Assembly: GCF_900103715.1 (NCBI RefSeq)
Contig: NZ_FNHL01000005.1
Coordinates: forward strand, 124,001 to 188,000
Length of the DNA: 64,000 nt
Origin: Halogranum gelatinilyticum
Lineage (GTDB): Archaea > Halobacteriota > Halobacteria > Halobacteriales > Haloferacaceae
Direction: 5' to 3'
Made by a program: the position numbers and the translations under genes. The notes beneath the pieces are model-generated. The model made no database searches, was not told the origin of the DNA, and worked only from the letters and a program-made list of their open reading frames with translations. Below, in pieces: positions 26,205 through 33,300 of the stretch (its first letter is position 1; each line of letters opens with the position of its first letter).

Positions 26205-26788
26205 CAGTGTCCCCTCCGTTCTGCGACCTCGACGTGTGGGAGGAACCACGCGTAGTACGCGACCGTCAGCAGTGCCAGCGAGACGAACATCCCCGTCGCG
26301 TAGACGCCGAAGTACTGCGTCCGCGCGAGCGTGAGATATTCGCCGGTGAACAGTGCCGCGAAGACGATGGCGAGGACGGTCAGCCCACCCATCGCCAGAA
26401 TCCCTTCCATCGCGTCGCTTGCGTCGTGGTACTCGACGACCCAGCGGTCGTCGGTCCGGAACCACGGCAGTCCGACCCGTCCGCCGTCGGCGACTGCCGT
26501 CTCTCGCGCCTCGCTGGGGTCGTCCGGCCGCACCGCCGAGTCCATGAACCGGTGGACTGCGGTGAGCACGGCGACGAGACCGAACAGGGCGACCCAGACG
26601 ATGACGCCGACCTGACTCGGTGCGAGCTTCTCGGGCGTGTCGACGATCTCTTGGAGCGGCCGCATCTCCGTGACGCTCTGGTCTATCTCGATCTCCTCGC
26701 TCGGCGGTTCACCGTGGAGTGCCACGAACCACATCGGCAGGAGCACGGCGACGAGCAGCAGCAGGATGACGGCCGTCTCGCGTTTCAC
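26204..26788 (-). CDS. narA: NarA-like membrane protein
   Basis: A 194-residue protein, first of the recognisable nar genes. One membrane segment at ~5-24 is followed by an exposed acidic loop (P-S-E-E-I-E-I-D-Q-S), a second segment at ~60-80, a soluble loop, and two segments near the C-terminus (~130-180). It corresponds in position to narA of haloarchaeal nar operons, whose molecular role is not established. No heme-binding motif is obvious. The start is the GTG at 26788, overlapping the stop of the small upstream ORF as GTGA; the stop overlaps the Rieske start. Confidence 0.75.
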   Translation of the reverse strand: MKRETAVILLLLVAVLLPMWFVALHGEPPSEEIEIDQSVTEMRPLQEIVDTPEKLAPSQVGVIVWVALFGLVAVLTAVHRFMDSAVRPDDPSEARETAVADGGRVGLPWFRTDDRWVVEYHDASDAMEGILAMGGLTVLAIVFAALFTGEYLTLARTQYFGVYATGMFVSLALLTVAYYAWFLPHVEVAERRGH

Positions 26789-26883
26789 GACCGTTCACCC
26801 CCTGCGACTCGTCGCCGACCGACTCCTTCGAGGGCAGCCGAGGGGATGCTCCACTCGTCGGTCGACGGACTGGTGGTGGACAT
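26785..26883 (-). CDS. Possible 32-residue leader ORF of the nar operon
   Basis: An ATG-started 32-codon frame (M-S-T-T-S-P-S-T-D-E-W ending G-G-E-R-S). Its stop overlaps the narA GTG by 4 bp, the same coupling used by the rest of the operon. It begins ~63 nt after the TATA-like element. The peptide is hydrophilic with a basic C-terminal half and resembles nothing I recognise. It may be a real small protein, a translational leader, or a chance frame; the overlap is the main argument in favour. Confidence 0.35.
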   Translation of the reverse strand: MSTTSPSTDEWSIPSAALEGVGRRRVAGGERS

Positions 26884-26945
26884 ACGTTTCTCGGTCTCAT
26901 CTAACGCCGCGACCCCGGTAACGGACGGACCACAGCATAGTGGGT

Positions 26946-26953
26946 GTTTAAAC
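26946..26953 (-). promoter_or_regulatory. TATA-like element of the nar operon promoter
   Basis: GTTTAAAC (self-complementary) is the only AT-rich octamer in this GC-rich stretch and predicts a transcription start near 26920 on the minus strand. The direct repeats begin 4 bp upstream of it. Confidence 0.5.
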
Positions 26954-26956
26954 GCC

Positions 26957-27012
26957 CCCACCACGCGGACCACGAAATCCCTACCACGCGAACTACAATA
27001 CCCCACCACGCT
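26957..27012. promoter_or_regulatory. Three phased direct repeats upstream of nar
   Basis: The core C/T-ACCACGC-G/T occurs three times in plus-strand orientation, at 26959-26967, 27 bp-class offset copies at 26982-26990 and 27004-27012. Offsets are 23 and 22 bp, about two helical turns, so all copies face the same side of the DNA. The array abuts the nar TATA element and lies between nar and the divergent narO gene. It is a candidate activator-binding region. Confidence 0.55.
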
Positions 27013-27069
27013 GCCGGTGTCGCTCCGACGCCAGTGTCGCGACGGCTAGTCACGGGATGCCCACCGTCT

Positions 27070-27086
27070 TTCCCAGTTGTTGGGAA
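27070..27086. promoter_or_regulatory. Inverted repeat upstream of narO
   Basis: TTCCCA-GTTGT-TGGGAA is a perfect 6-bp inverted repeat with a 5-bp spacer, ending 45 nt before the narO ATG. Position resembles that of the CGAAC-N2-GTTCG sites in this window, although the arms differ. Confidence 0.4.
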
Positions 27087-27130
27087 CGCTCACCCGGTTT
27101 TTTCGGCAGTATCGACGACTTCTAGATAGA

Positions 27131-27766
27131 ATGGATCGCGGCGTCTATGCGGAACTGGAAGTGACCGGCGACTCGATCTGCCACGTTGCAGATGCGTCGA
27201 GGCTGACGACGGTTCGAAGCGTCTCCCGGTCGGCAGCCTCGGGCGAGGACGTTGCCACCGTCGACTTCACGGCCGATACGGCCGCCGACCTCGGCGAGGT
27301 TCGGGAGGTGTTCGAGTACGACGACAAGACGGTCTACCGCGTCGCCCGTGGGGAGGGGGAGCCTCCACAGTGTGCATGTGAGGTCGTCGAGTGTCACGGC
27401 TGTCCGGTTCGTCACCTCCAGGCGGACGACGGCGGTATCACGTTCACGTTCGTCGCCAGCGACCTGGCGTCGCTCCGTGAGATCGTCGTCGACCTCCGCG
27501 AGCACTACGCTGGCGTCTCGCTGCGCCGACTCACACGGTCGGAACAGCCCGACGGCACCGGCGACCTCGTCTTCGTCGACCGGACGGTACTCACCGACCG
27601 GCAGTGTGAGGTCTTGGAGACGGCCCACGAGATGGGCTACTTCGACCATCCGAAGCGGGCGAACGCGACGGAGGTGGCCGAGCGACTCGACATCAACCGC
27701 TCGACGTTCGCCGAACATCTCTCGGCGGCGCAGTCGAAACTGCTCGACGTGATCCTCGACGAGTGA
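27131..27766 (+). CDS. narO: NarO-type oxygen/redox-responsive HTH-10 regulator
   Basis: A 211-residue regulator of the bacterio-opsin-activator class. The C-terminal HTH-10 domain (R-Q-C-E-V-L-E-T-A-H-E-M-G-Y-F-D-H-P, then V-A-E-R-L-D-I-N-R-S-T-F-A-E-H-L) is clear. The N-terminal half has Cys17, Cys81, Cys83 and Cys91, fitting the C-Xn-C-X-C-X7-C pattern I recall for Haloferax NarO, plus Cys88; these are the likely Fe-S or metal sensor ligands. NarO activates denitrification genes without oxygen. The gene is divergent from the nar operon. The ATG at 27131 is preferred to an upstream in-frame codon because it starts the conserved region. Confidence 0.88.
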   Translation: MDRGVYAELEVTGDSICHVADASRLTTVRSVSRSAASGEDVATVDFTADTAADLGEVREVFEYDDKTVYRVARGEGEPPQCACEVVECHGCPVRHLQADDGGITFTFVASDLASLREIVVDLREHYAGVSLRRLTRSEQPDGTGDLVFVDRTVLTDRQCEVLETAHEMGYFDHPKRANATEVAERLDINRSTFAEHLSAAQSKLLDVILDE

Positions 27767-27853
27767 GTCGGGCTCGTCGTCGCCCGTGCATCACCGGACT
27801 ACGGACCCCCTCGGCTTTTCAACCCCCACACGATGCGGGGCCAACACCCATCT

Positions 27854-27862
27854 GATAATTTA
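27854..27862 (+). promoter_or_regulatory. TATA box of the zinc-ribbon gene
   Basis: GATAATTTA lies 28-36 nt upstream of the GTG at 27890. A CGTCA-N7-TGACG inverted repeat with an internal T-run (27864-27880) sits just downstream and could double as a narO terminator. Confidence 0.45.
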
Positions 27863-27889
27863 ACGTCATTTTTTGTGACGGAGGCCAGC

Positions 27890-28048
27890 GTGTCACGTCA
27901 GTTCGTATTCACCTGCCCGGAGTGTGCACTCGAGACGGACGTCGACGGCGACATCCGCGCCGAACTCCTCGAAGACGGCTGTCTGCTGTGTGATGCGTCG
28001 GTGACCACCGACGCCTTCTCCCCACTGACCGGAACCAGCACGCGGTGA
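27890..28048 (+). CDS. Small zinc-ribbon-like protein
   Basis: A 52-residue protein starting at a GTG. One C-P-E-C knuckle lies near the N-terminus (F-T-C-P-E-C) and a C-L-L-C knuckle ~22 residues later (G-C-L-L-C-D). This fits a single treble-clef/zinc-ribbon unit like the short haloarchaeal DUF7560-type proteins. The in-frame ATG upstream would add 19 residues upstream of and through the TATA element, so I reject it. Function is unknown. It lies between narO and the accessory denitrification genes. Confidence 0.6.
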   Translation: MSRQFVFTCPECALETDVDGDIRAELLEDGCLLCDASVTTDAFSPLTGTSTR

Positions 28049-28156
28049 GGACAGGTTCCTGACGCAGTCACCGTCGAATCCGGACGAGGGGTGTCGCCCG
28101 CCGATCGATGTCGGTCGGAGAGCTACTGCTGGGCCACCGGCAGCCGCCCCCGGAGC

Positions 28157-28168
28157 CGAACACGTTCG
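28157..28168. promoter_or_regulatory. CGAAC-N2-GTTCG operator, site A
   Basis: CGAACACGTTCG (extended CCGAACACGTTCGG) ends 39 nt before the ATG of the COX1-like gene at 28207. One of six copies at near-constant distance from start codons. Confidence 0.65.
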
Positions 28169-28206
28169 GAACCAAGCCGACGGGGATTCGTCCCGTAGAA
28201 ACCACT

Positions 28207-29553
28207 ATGAGCTTCGCACCGACCGGTGTCGAGACCGACTACCAGCCACCGATGGCGCTGCCGCTTCGTCACTTCGTCGTGGGCCTCGTGTCACTCGTCG
28301 TGGCGGGGGTCGTCGGTGTCGCCGTGGCACTGGGTGTCGACAGCGCGCTGCTCCCACTCGCCGGCCTCCACCTCCTGCTCGTCGGCTGGGTTGGCGTCAC
28401 CATCATGGGGGCGATGACGCAGTTCGTCCCGGTCTGGTCGGGGACGCAACTGCACTCCCGGCGACTCGCCGCACTCCAACTGTGGCTCGTCGCCGGCGGG
28501 CTCGCTGGATTCGTCATCTCGCTGACGACCGGGACGTTCGCAGCACTCTCGGTCTTCGGGGGACTCATGCTCGCTGGACTGTGGCTGTTCGCCTACAACC
28601 TCGTGCGGACGCTCCCACCTCTCTCCGAGTGTGACATCACCGAGCTACACTTCGCGGTCGCCGTCGGCTTCGTCGCCCTGCTCTCGACGCTCGGCTACGC
28701 ACTCGCCGTGGACCTCACGACGCCGTTCCTCGCGGCGGTCGGGCTACAGCGGACACACGTCGTGCAGGCGCACGCGACGGTGGCCATCTTCGGGGCCGTC
28801 CTGACGACGGTCGTCGGGGCACTCTACCAGCTCGGGCCGATGTTCACCCAGACCGAACCGGACGGCGTCGACCACCGGCTCCGACAGTTCGAAGCGTGGG
28901 GCTACCCCGCCGGTGTCCTCTGTCTCGCCGGTGGACGACTGCTCGCGGTCCGGCCACTCGCCCGTCTCGGTGCGGCGCTGGTTCTCGTCTCTCTTTTGCT
29001 CGTCGCCGTCCTCCTCGCACGCCGACTGGTCGAGACCAGCGTCGACCCGTCGCCGATGCTCCGCCGCTACGGCGTCGTGAGCGTCACCCTGGCGGGCTGG
29101 GCAGTCCTCACGGCCCCGTCGTGGCTGCGGGACCCGCTCGACCCGGGCGCGACGCTCGGGGGGGCCGCGGCGACGTCGTTGCTCGTGGTCGGCGTCGTCG
29201 GCTTCGTCGTCCTCGGCACCCTGTACCACGTCGTCCCCTTCATCGTCTGGGAGGACGCGTACAGCGACCGCCTCGGCTTCGAGGAGGTTCCGATGATCGA
29301 CGACCTCTACGACCACCGTCGCGCGTCGCTCGACTTCCTCGCGTTGACGACGGGGCTGGGCTGTCTCGTCGGCACACAGCTCGGACTGCTGCCGCCGGTC
29401 GCCCGCCGTGTCGGTGCCGTCCTCGCGCTCGGCGGCGTCTCGCTGTTCGCGACGAACCTCCTCACCGTCGTCCGACAGCACGGCGACACCACCGTCCCTG
29501 GGCTCCTCACCGGCCGTGGTGCCGACGACGAGCGGACGACGTCCGGCGGGTAG
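28207..29553 (+). CDS. COX1/NnrS-like polytopic membrane protein
   Basis: A 448-residue protein with about 12 membrane segments. Histidines lie at helix ends as in heme-copper-oxidase-like proteins: L-H-L-L-L-V-G-W-V-G, T-E-L-H-F-A-V, V-Q-A-H-A-T-V-A-I-F-G-A and L-Y-H-V-V-P-F-I-V-W. It is too short for a complete NO reductase and lacks a cytochrome c or quinol-oxidase extension. Similar proteins are annotated as cbb3 subunit I-like and occur in denitrification loci, where NnrS relatives relieve NO stress. Heme or copper binding is an inference. The start at 28207 is supported by the operator spacing; the frame itself is open 33 codons further upstream. Confidence 0.7.
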   Translation: MSFAPTGVETDYQPPMALPLRHFVVGLVSLVVAGVVGVAVALGVDSALLPLAGLHLLLVGWVGVTIMGAMTQFVPVWSGTQLHSRRLAALQLWLVAGGLAGFVISLTTGTFAALSVFGGLMLAGLWLFAYNLVRTLPPLSECDITELHFAVAVGFVALLSTLGYALAVDLTTPFLAAVGLQRTHVVQAHATVAIFGAVLTTVVGALYQLGPMFTQTEPDGVDHRLRQFEAWGYPAGVLCLAGGRLLAVRPLARLGAALVLVSLLLVAVLLARRLVETSVDPSPMLRRYGVVSVTLAGWAVLTAPSWLRDPLDPGATLGGAAATSLLVVGVVGFVVLGTLYHVVPFIVWEDAYSDRLGFEEVPMIDDLYDHRRASLDFLALTTGLGCLVGTQLGLLPPVARRVGAVLALGGVSLFATNLLTVVRQHGDTTVPGLLTGRGADDERTTSGG

Positions 29554-29555
29554 GC

Positions 29556-29567
29556 CGAACAGGTTCG
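29556..29567. promoter_or_regulatory. CGAAC-N2-GTTCG operator, site B
   Basis: CGAACAGGTTCG within the longer palindrome GCCGAACAGGTTCGGC, just after the COX1-like stop codon and 44 nt before the cupin ATG at 29611. Confidence 0.65.
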
Positions 29568-29610
29568 GCACAACAGGGAGGGAATACGGCGACGAACCTC
29601 CGCCCGCACC

Positions 29611-29916
29611 ATGGCAGAACTCGTTGCACTCGACGACCTCACCGAGACGCCGCACGCGGAGGTGTTCGACGGGGATCCGCGAACCGTCCGACTGAAACTC
29701 GCCGCTGGCGAAGGGGTTGCAACCCACCGCCATCCGGGGACGACGGTCCTCTTCCACGTGGTCTCCGGGGCGCTCACGCTCACCCTCGACGACGAGACCT
29801 ACGACCTCGACGCGGGCGACATCGTCCGGTTCGACGGCGAGCGCGAAGTCTCTCCGGAGGCTGTCGACGACAGCGTCGCCGTCGTCGTGTTCGTCCCAAA
29901 CTCGGACGACGACTGA
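29611..29916 (+). CDS. Cupin-domain protein
   Basis: A 101-residue single-domain cupin. Motif 1 has G-V-A-T-H-R-H-P-G-T-T-V-L-F-H-V-V-S-G, with three His and no standard Glu; motif 2 is D-L-D-A-G-D-I-V-R-F-D-G. A metal centre is possible through the two His of T-H-R-H. Small cupins of this kind are frequent in haloarchaeal denitrification regions, but no role is established. Its promoter carries operator site B, tying it to the same control as the neighbouring COX1-like gene, with 57 bp between the genes. Confidence 0.8.
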   Translation: MAELVALDDLTETPHAEVFDGDPRTVRLKLAAGEGVATHRHPGTTVLFHVVSGALTLTLDDETYDLDAGDIVRFDGEREVSPEAVDDSVAVVVFVPNSDDD

Positions 29917-30018
29917 CCCGGACAGTTGACGAAACGCCGAGTGTCGCTTTTTCCACCACCGCAGAAGCGTTCGAGGTGGGCAGACTTCGACACCCTCACC
30001 GGTGGGTCTCCGTGGTCG

Positions 30019-30585
30019 CTACAGCGGTCCGTCGCGTCCGCCGTCGCGTTCGGTACCGCTCTCGTCGTCGACTCCGCGCTCGTCCTCGTCCGGGAGTTCG
30101 CCCGTCCGCCGATACTCGCTCTCGAGTGCGTCCAACTCCTCGTTTATGGCCGCACTGTGCTGGTGCATCGAGTCGACACGCACTCGGACGAAGTCGTACT
30201 CGTGCCGGTCGCTCAGTCCGTTCCAGGCACGGAACGACGCCTTCGCCAGGGCTAGACTCTGGGGGCAGAACTCCGTCGTCGGCGTGAACTCGGCGCGGAG
30301 CACGGCCGGGTCCTCGGCGTCGACGGCGTACCGGTAGCCGGCGTCGGGATGCCGCCGGTCGAGGTTCAGCCGGGCGAGGTTGTAGCCGAAGGTCACGTCG
30401 TAGACGCCGCGCTCCTCGAACAGAGCTTCGGTGCCTTCGTGGAACGCGACGTGGTCCTCTCCCCAAAGGACGCCGTGTCCTTCGAGGAACCCGCCGGGTT
30501 CGGGGAGGTTGTCGGGGACGAACTCGTCGATGTCGTCGAACTCGGCACTCGAACCGTCTGCGTCCGATGAACGGAGGCCGAACAT
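30019..30585 (-). CDS. Uncharacterised denitrification-associated protein
   Basis: A 188-residue soluble acidic protein I do not recognise. Conserved-looking blocks are L-P-E-P-G-G-F-L-E-G-H-G-V-L-W-G, H-V-A-F-H-E-G, F-T-P-T-T-E-F-C-P-Q-S and H-E-Y-D-F-V-R-V-R-V with S-M-H-Q-H-S. The single Cys and several His could bind a metal. The C-terminal ~25 residues are a charged tail. Two starts are possible: 30633, inside a palindromic operator, or 30585. I prefer 30585 because the operator would then end 42 nt upstream, as for the other sites. It is divergent from the halocyanin-nosZ genes. Confidence 0.6.
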   Translation of the reverse strand: MFGLRSSDADGSSAEFDDIDEFVPDNLPEPGGFLEGHGVLWGEDHVAFHEGTEALFEERGVYDVTFGYNLARLNLDRRHPDAGYRYAVDAEDPAVLRAEFTPTTEFCPQSLALAKASFRAWNGLSDRHEYDFVRVRVDSMHQHSAAINEELDALESEYRRTGELPDEDERGVDDESGTERDGGRDGPL

Positions 30586-30626
30586 CACACTCGCATGTAG
30601 ACGCTCAGGCGTGCTACCTTTCCTCC

Positions 30627-30638
30627 CGAACATGTTCA
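30627..30638. promoter_or_regulatory. CGAAC-N2-GTTCG operator, site C
   Basis: CGAACATGTTCA matches the palindrome at 11 of 12 positions. It lies 42 nt upstream of the ATG at 30585 (minus strand) and 79 nt upstream of the halocyanin ATG at 30717 (plus strand). Confidence 0.55.
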
Positions 30639-30716
30639 ACCCCTTCCCAGCGACTCGGAATCGGTGTCCCGGTTGAAGGGAGTCCCTCGCCAACACCGAA
30701 ACGAGGTCAACGAACG

Positions 30717-31208
30717 ATGACCGACACGCAGACCAGACGGGACGTGCTGCGAGGACTCGCAGTCGGCGGCGTCGGGATCGCGCTCGCCGGCTGTGCAGGA
30801 AGCTCCGGCTCCGGTTCCGGCGGTGGGACCACCGACGCCGGTGGCGACGACGGAACGACCGCGGGCGGGTCCGACTCCGGGTCGGACGCCGGCGGGTCGA
30901 GTGGCTCCGGCGGCGACGCCGACCTGACCATCGAAGTCGGTCCGGGCGGCGAGTTCAAGTACACCCCGGAGAGCCCGACGGTCTCGAAAGGTGCCACGGT
31001 CAAGTGGGTCTGGAAGTCCGACATGCACAACATCGTCATCGAGAAGAAACCGAGCGGCTCCGACTGGAGCGGCACGAAGGGTGGCTCCTCGGAGACGTTC
31101 GACGAGGGCTACACGTACACCCACACGTTCGAGACGACGGGCACGTACGAGTACTACTGCTCGCCCCACGAGAGCGTCGGGATGGCCGCCTCGATCACCG
31201 TCGAGTAG
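30717..31208 (+). CDS. Halocyanin-like blue copper protein
   Basis: A 163-residue exported lipoprotein. The Tat motif T-R-R-D-V-L-R-G-L is at residues ~6-14 and the lipobox L-A-G-C ends at Cys26. A Gly/Ser/Asp-rich linker (~28-68) leads to a plastocyanin-type domain. Copper ligands are His104 (D-M-H-N-I-V), Cys148, His151 and Met156 (Y-Y-C-S-P-H-E-S-V-G-M). It is a small extracellular electron carrier and, being 49 bp upstream of nosZ, the probable electron donor to nitrous oxide reductase in place of cytochrome c. The ATG at 30717 begins right at the Tat signal. Confidence 0.92.
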   Translation: MTDTQTRRDVLRGLAVGGVGIALAGCAGSSGSGSGGGTTDAGGDDGTTAGGSDSGSDAGGSSGSGGDADLTIEVGPGGEFKYTPESPTVSKGATVKWVWKSDMHNIVIEKKPSGSDWSGTKGGSSETFDEGYTYTHTFETTGTYEYYCSPHESVGMAASITVE

Positions 31209-31257
31209 GCGGCGCTGATGCACCGCTTTCGAACCAGCTGTCGATTCGACCCAACCA

Positions 31258-33249
31258 ATGTCAGACTCTACGTCGAGTGCCGACAGTACCGACCCGGAAC
31301 GAGTCGTCGAAGAGTACGAGAACCAACTGGAGGACGTCCTCGCGGACGTCGAGGAGACGACGCCGCGGACGGACGACGACCTGTCGCTCGAACTCGCCGG
31401 CCTCCAACTCGACCGTCGGGACTTCCTCAAGGCCGGTGCGGTCGCCGGTGCGATGACGGGGCTGGCCGGCTGTGCGGGCAGCCTGCCGACGGGCGGTGAC
31501 GGGAGCAACGCAGCCAACACGGGCAGCGACGACGTGCCCGAACACCGTGTTCCGCCCGGCGAGCACGACGAGTACTACGGCTTCTGGTCCGGTGGCCACT
31601 CCGGAGAGATTCGCGTCCTCGGCATCCCCTCGATGCGGGAGCTGACGCGCATCCCCGTGTTCAACACCGAAGGCGCACGCGGGTACGGCTACGACGACCA
31701 GACCGACGAGATGCTGGAAGAGGCGGGCGACTACACGTGGGGTGACAACCACCACCCGAACCTCTCGGAGACGGACGGCAAGTACGACGGCGAGTATCTC
31801 TACGTCAACGACAAGGCGAACGGCCGCATCGCCCGAGTGAACCTCAAGTACTTCGAGACTGACGCCATCACGGACGTGCCGAACGTGCAGGCGGTCCACG
31901 GTACCTGTGTCCTGAGTCCCGACACGAAGTACATCCTCGGAAACGGCGAGTTCCGGACGCCGCTACCGAACGACGGCCGCGACCTCGACAACCCGGAGAA
32001 CTACACCTCGCTGCTCAGCGCCGTCGACCCCGAGTCGATGGAGACGAAGTGGCAGGTGAAAGTCGACGGCAACCTCGACATCATCGACTCCGGCAAGGAG
32101 GGACGGTGGGCCATCTCCTCGGCGTACAACTCCGAGGAGGCGGTCGAAATCGAGGGGATGAGCCACGACGACCGCGACTACGTGAAGGCGTTCGACATCC
32201 CGGCCATCGAGCAGGCGGTCGAACGCGGCAAGTACGAGGAGGTCAACGGCGTCCCCATCGTCGACGGGACGCAGTCGAGCACGCTCAACAAGGGCGACCG
32301 GCCGATTGTACGGTACGTCCCGACGCCGAAGAGCCCCCACTGTGTCGAGGTCGAACCGAACGGCGACTACGCGATGATCGCGGGCAAGCTCTCGCCGACC
32401 GTGACCATCCTCGACATCGACAAGCTCGGCGAGGTGTCGGACCCGGCGGACGCCGTCGTCGGCCGGCCGAAGGTTGGCCTCGGCCCGCTCCACACCACGT
32501 TCGACGGCAACGGCCACGCCTACACCAGTCTGTTCATCGACTCGCAGGCGGTCAAGTGGGACATCGAGAAGGCCGTCGAGGCCGAGGAGGGGTCGACCGA
32601 CCCCGTCATCGAGAAGATCGACGTCCACTACAACCCCGGCCACATCCAGGCCGTGAAGGCGATGACGACCGACCCGGATGGCGAGTGGCTCATCAGTCTG
32701 AACAAGCTCTCGAAGGACCGCTTCCTCCCCGTCGGCCCCATCCACCCGGACAACGACCAGCTCATCCACATCGGCCAGGGCGAGAAGGAGATGGAACTCG
32801 TCGCCGACCATCCGGCGTATCCCGAACCCCACGACTGTGTGTTCGCGGACGCCGAGACCATCTCCCCCGCGACGACGTGGGACAAAGAGGACTACGCGGG
32901 CGAGAAGCCGTTCGTCACCGAGAAAGACTCCGGTGTCGAGCGGACCGGCGAGCAGAGCGTCCACGTCAAGTCCTCGGTCAAACGCTCGGAGTACGGCATG
33001 TCCGAGTTCACCGTCAAGGAGGGCGACGAGGTGACGCTCACCGTCACCAACATCGAGGACGTCCGCGACGTGATTCACGGCGTCGCCATCCCCGAACACG
33101 ACGTCAACCTCGCCATCGCCCCGCAGGACACCCGTGAGGTGACGTTCACGGCCGACGAGCCCGGCGTGTACTGGATCTACTGCACGTACTTCTGCAGCGC
33201 GCTCCACCTGGAGATGCGTTCGCGGATGCTCGTCGAACCGCGCGAGTAG
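31258..33249 (+). CDS. nosZ: Nitrous-oxide reductase NosZ
   Basis: A 663-residue multicopper enzyme that reduces N2O to N2. The signal is unusual in position: an acidic ~50-residue leader precedes the Tat motif D-R-R-D-F-L-K and the lipobox L-A-G-C at Cys72. The beta-propeller supplies His ligands of the tetranuclear CuZ site, including D-N-H-H (165-166), V-H-G-T (214), and later P-H-C, N-P-G-H and H-D-C motifs. The C-terminal cupredoxin holds CuA with Cys642, Cys646, His650 and Met653 in C-T-Y-F-C-S-A-L-H-L-E-M. All key ligands I can check are present, so the enzyme should be active outside the membrane. Confidence 0.96.
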   Translation: MSDSTSSADSTDPERVVEEYENQLEDVLADVEETTPRTDDDLSLELAGLQLDRRDFLKAGAVAGAMTGLAGCAGSLPTGGDGSNAANTGSDDVPEHRVPPGEHDEYYGFWSGGHSGEIRVLGIPSMRELTRIPVFNTEGARGYGYDDQTDEMLEEAGDYTWGDNHHPNLSETDGKYDGEYLYVNDKANGRIARVNLKYFETDAITDVPNVQAVHGTCVLSPDTKYILGNGEFRTPLPNDGRDLDNPENYTSLLSAVDPESMETKWQVKVDGNLDIIDSGKEGRWAISSAYNSEEAVEIEGMSHDDRDYVKAFDIPAIEQAVERGKYEEVNGVPIVDGTQSSTLNKGDRPIVRYVPTPKSPHCVEVEPNGDYAMIAGKLSPTVTILDIDKLGEVSDPADAVVGRPKVGLGPLHTTFDGNGHAYTSLFIDSQAVKWDIEKAVEAEEGSTDPVIEKIDVHYNPGHIQAVKAMTTDPDGEWLISLNKLSKDRFLPVGPIHPDNDQLIHIGQGEKEMELVADHPAYPEPHDCVFADAETISPATTWDKEDYAGEKPFVTEKDSGVERTGEQSVHVKSSVKRSEYGMSEFTVKEGDEVTLTVTNIEDVRDVIHGVAIPEHDVNLAIAPQDTREVTFTADEPGVYWIYCTYFCSALHLEMRSRMLVEPRE

Positions 33250-33300
33250 CCCGCCAACCAGCCGGCTGAACCCTATCGGTTCCGAGACCAGACCGAGACC

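Noticed and set aside
27131..27766. Possible nar operator of the CGAAC-N2-GTTCG type in the nar/narO intergenic region
   Set aside because: I looked for it between 26884 and 27130 and found only a single CGAAC half; the direct repeats are the better candidate there.
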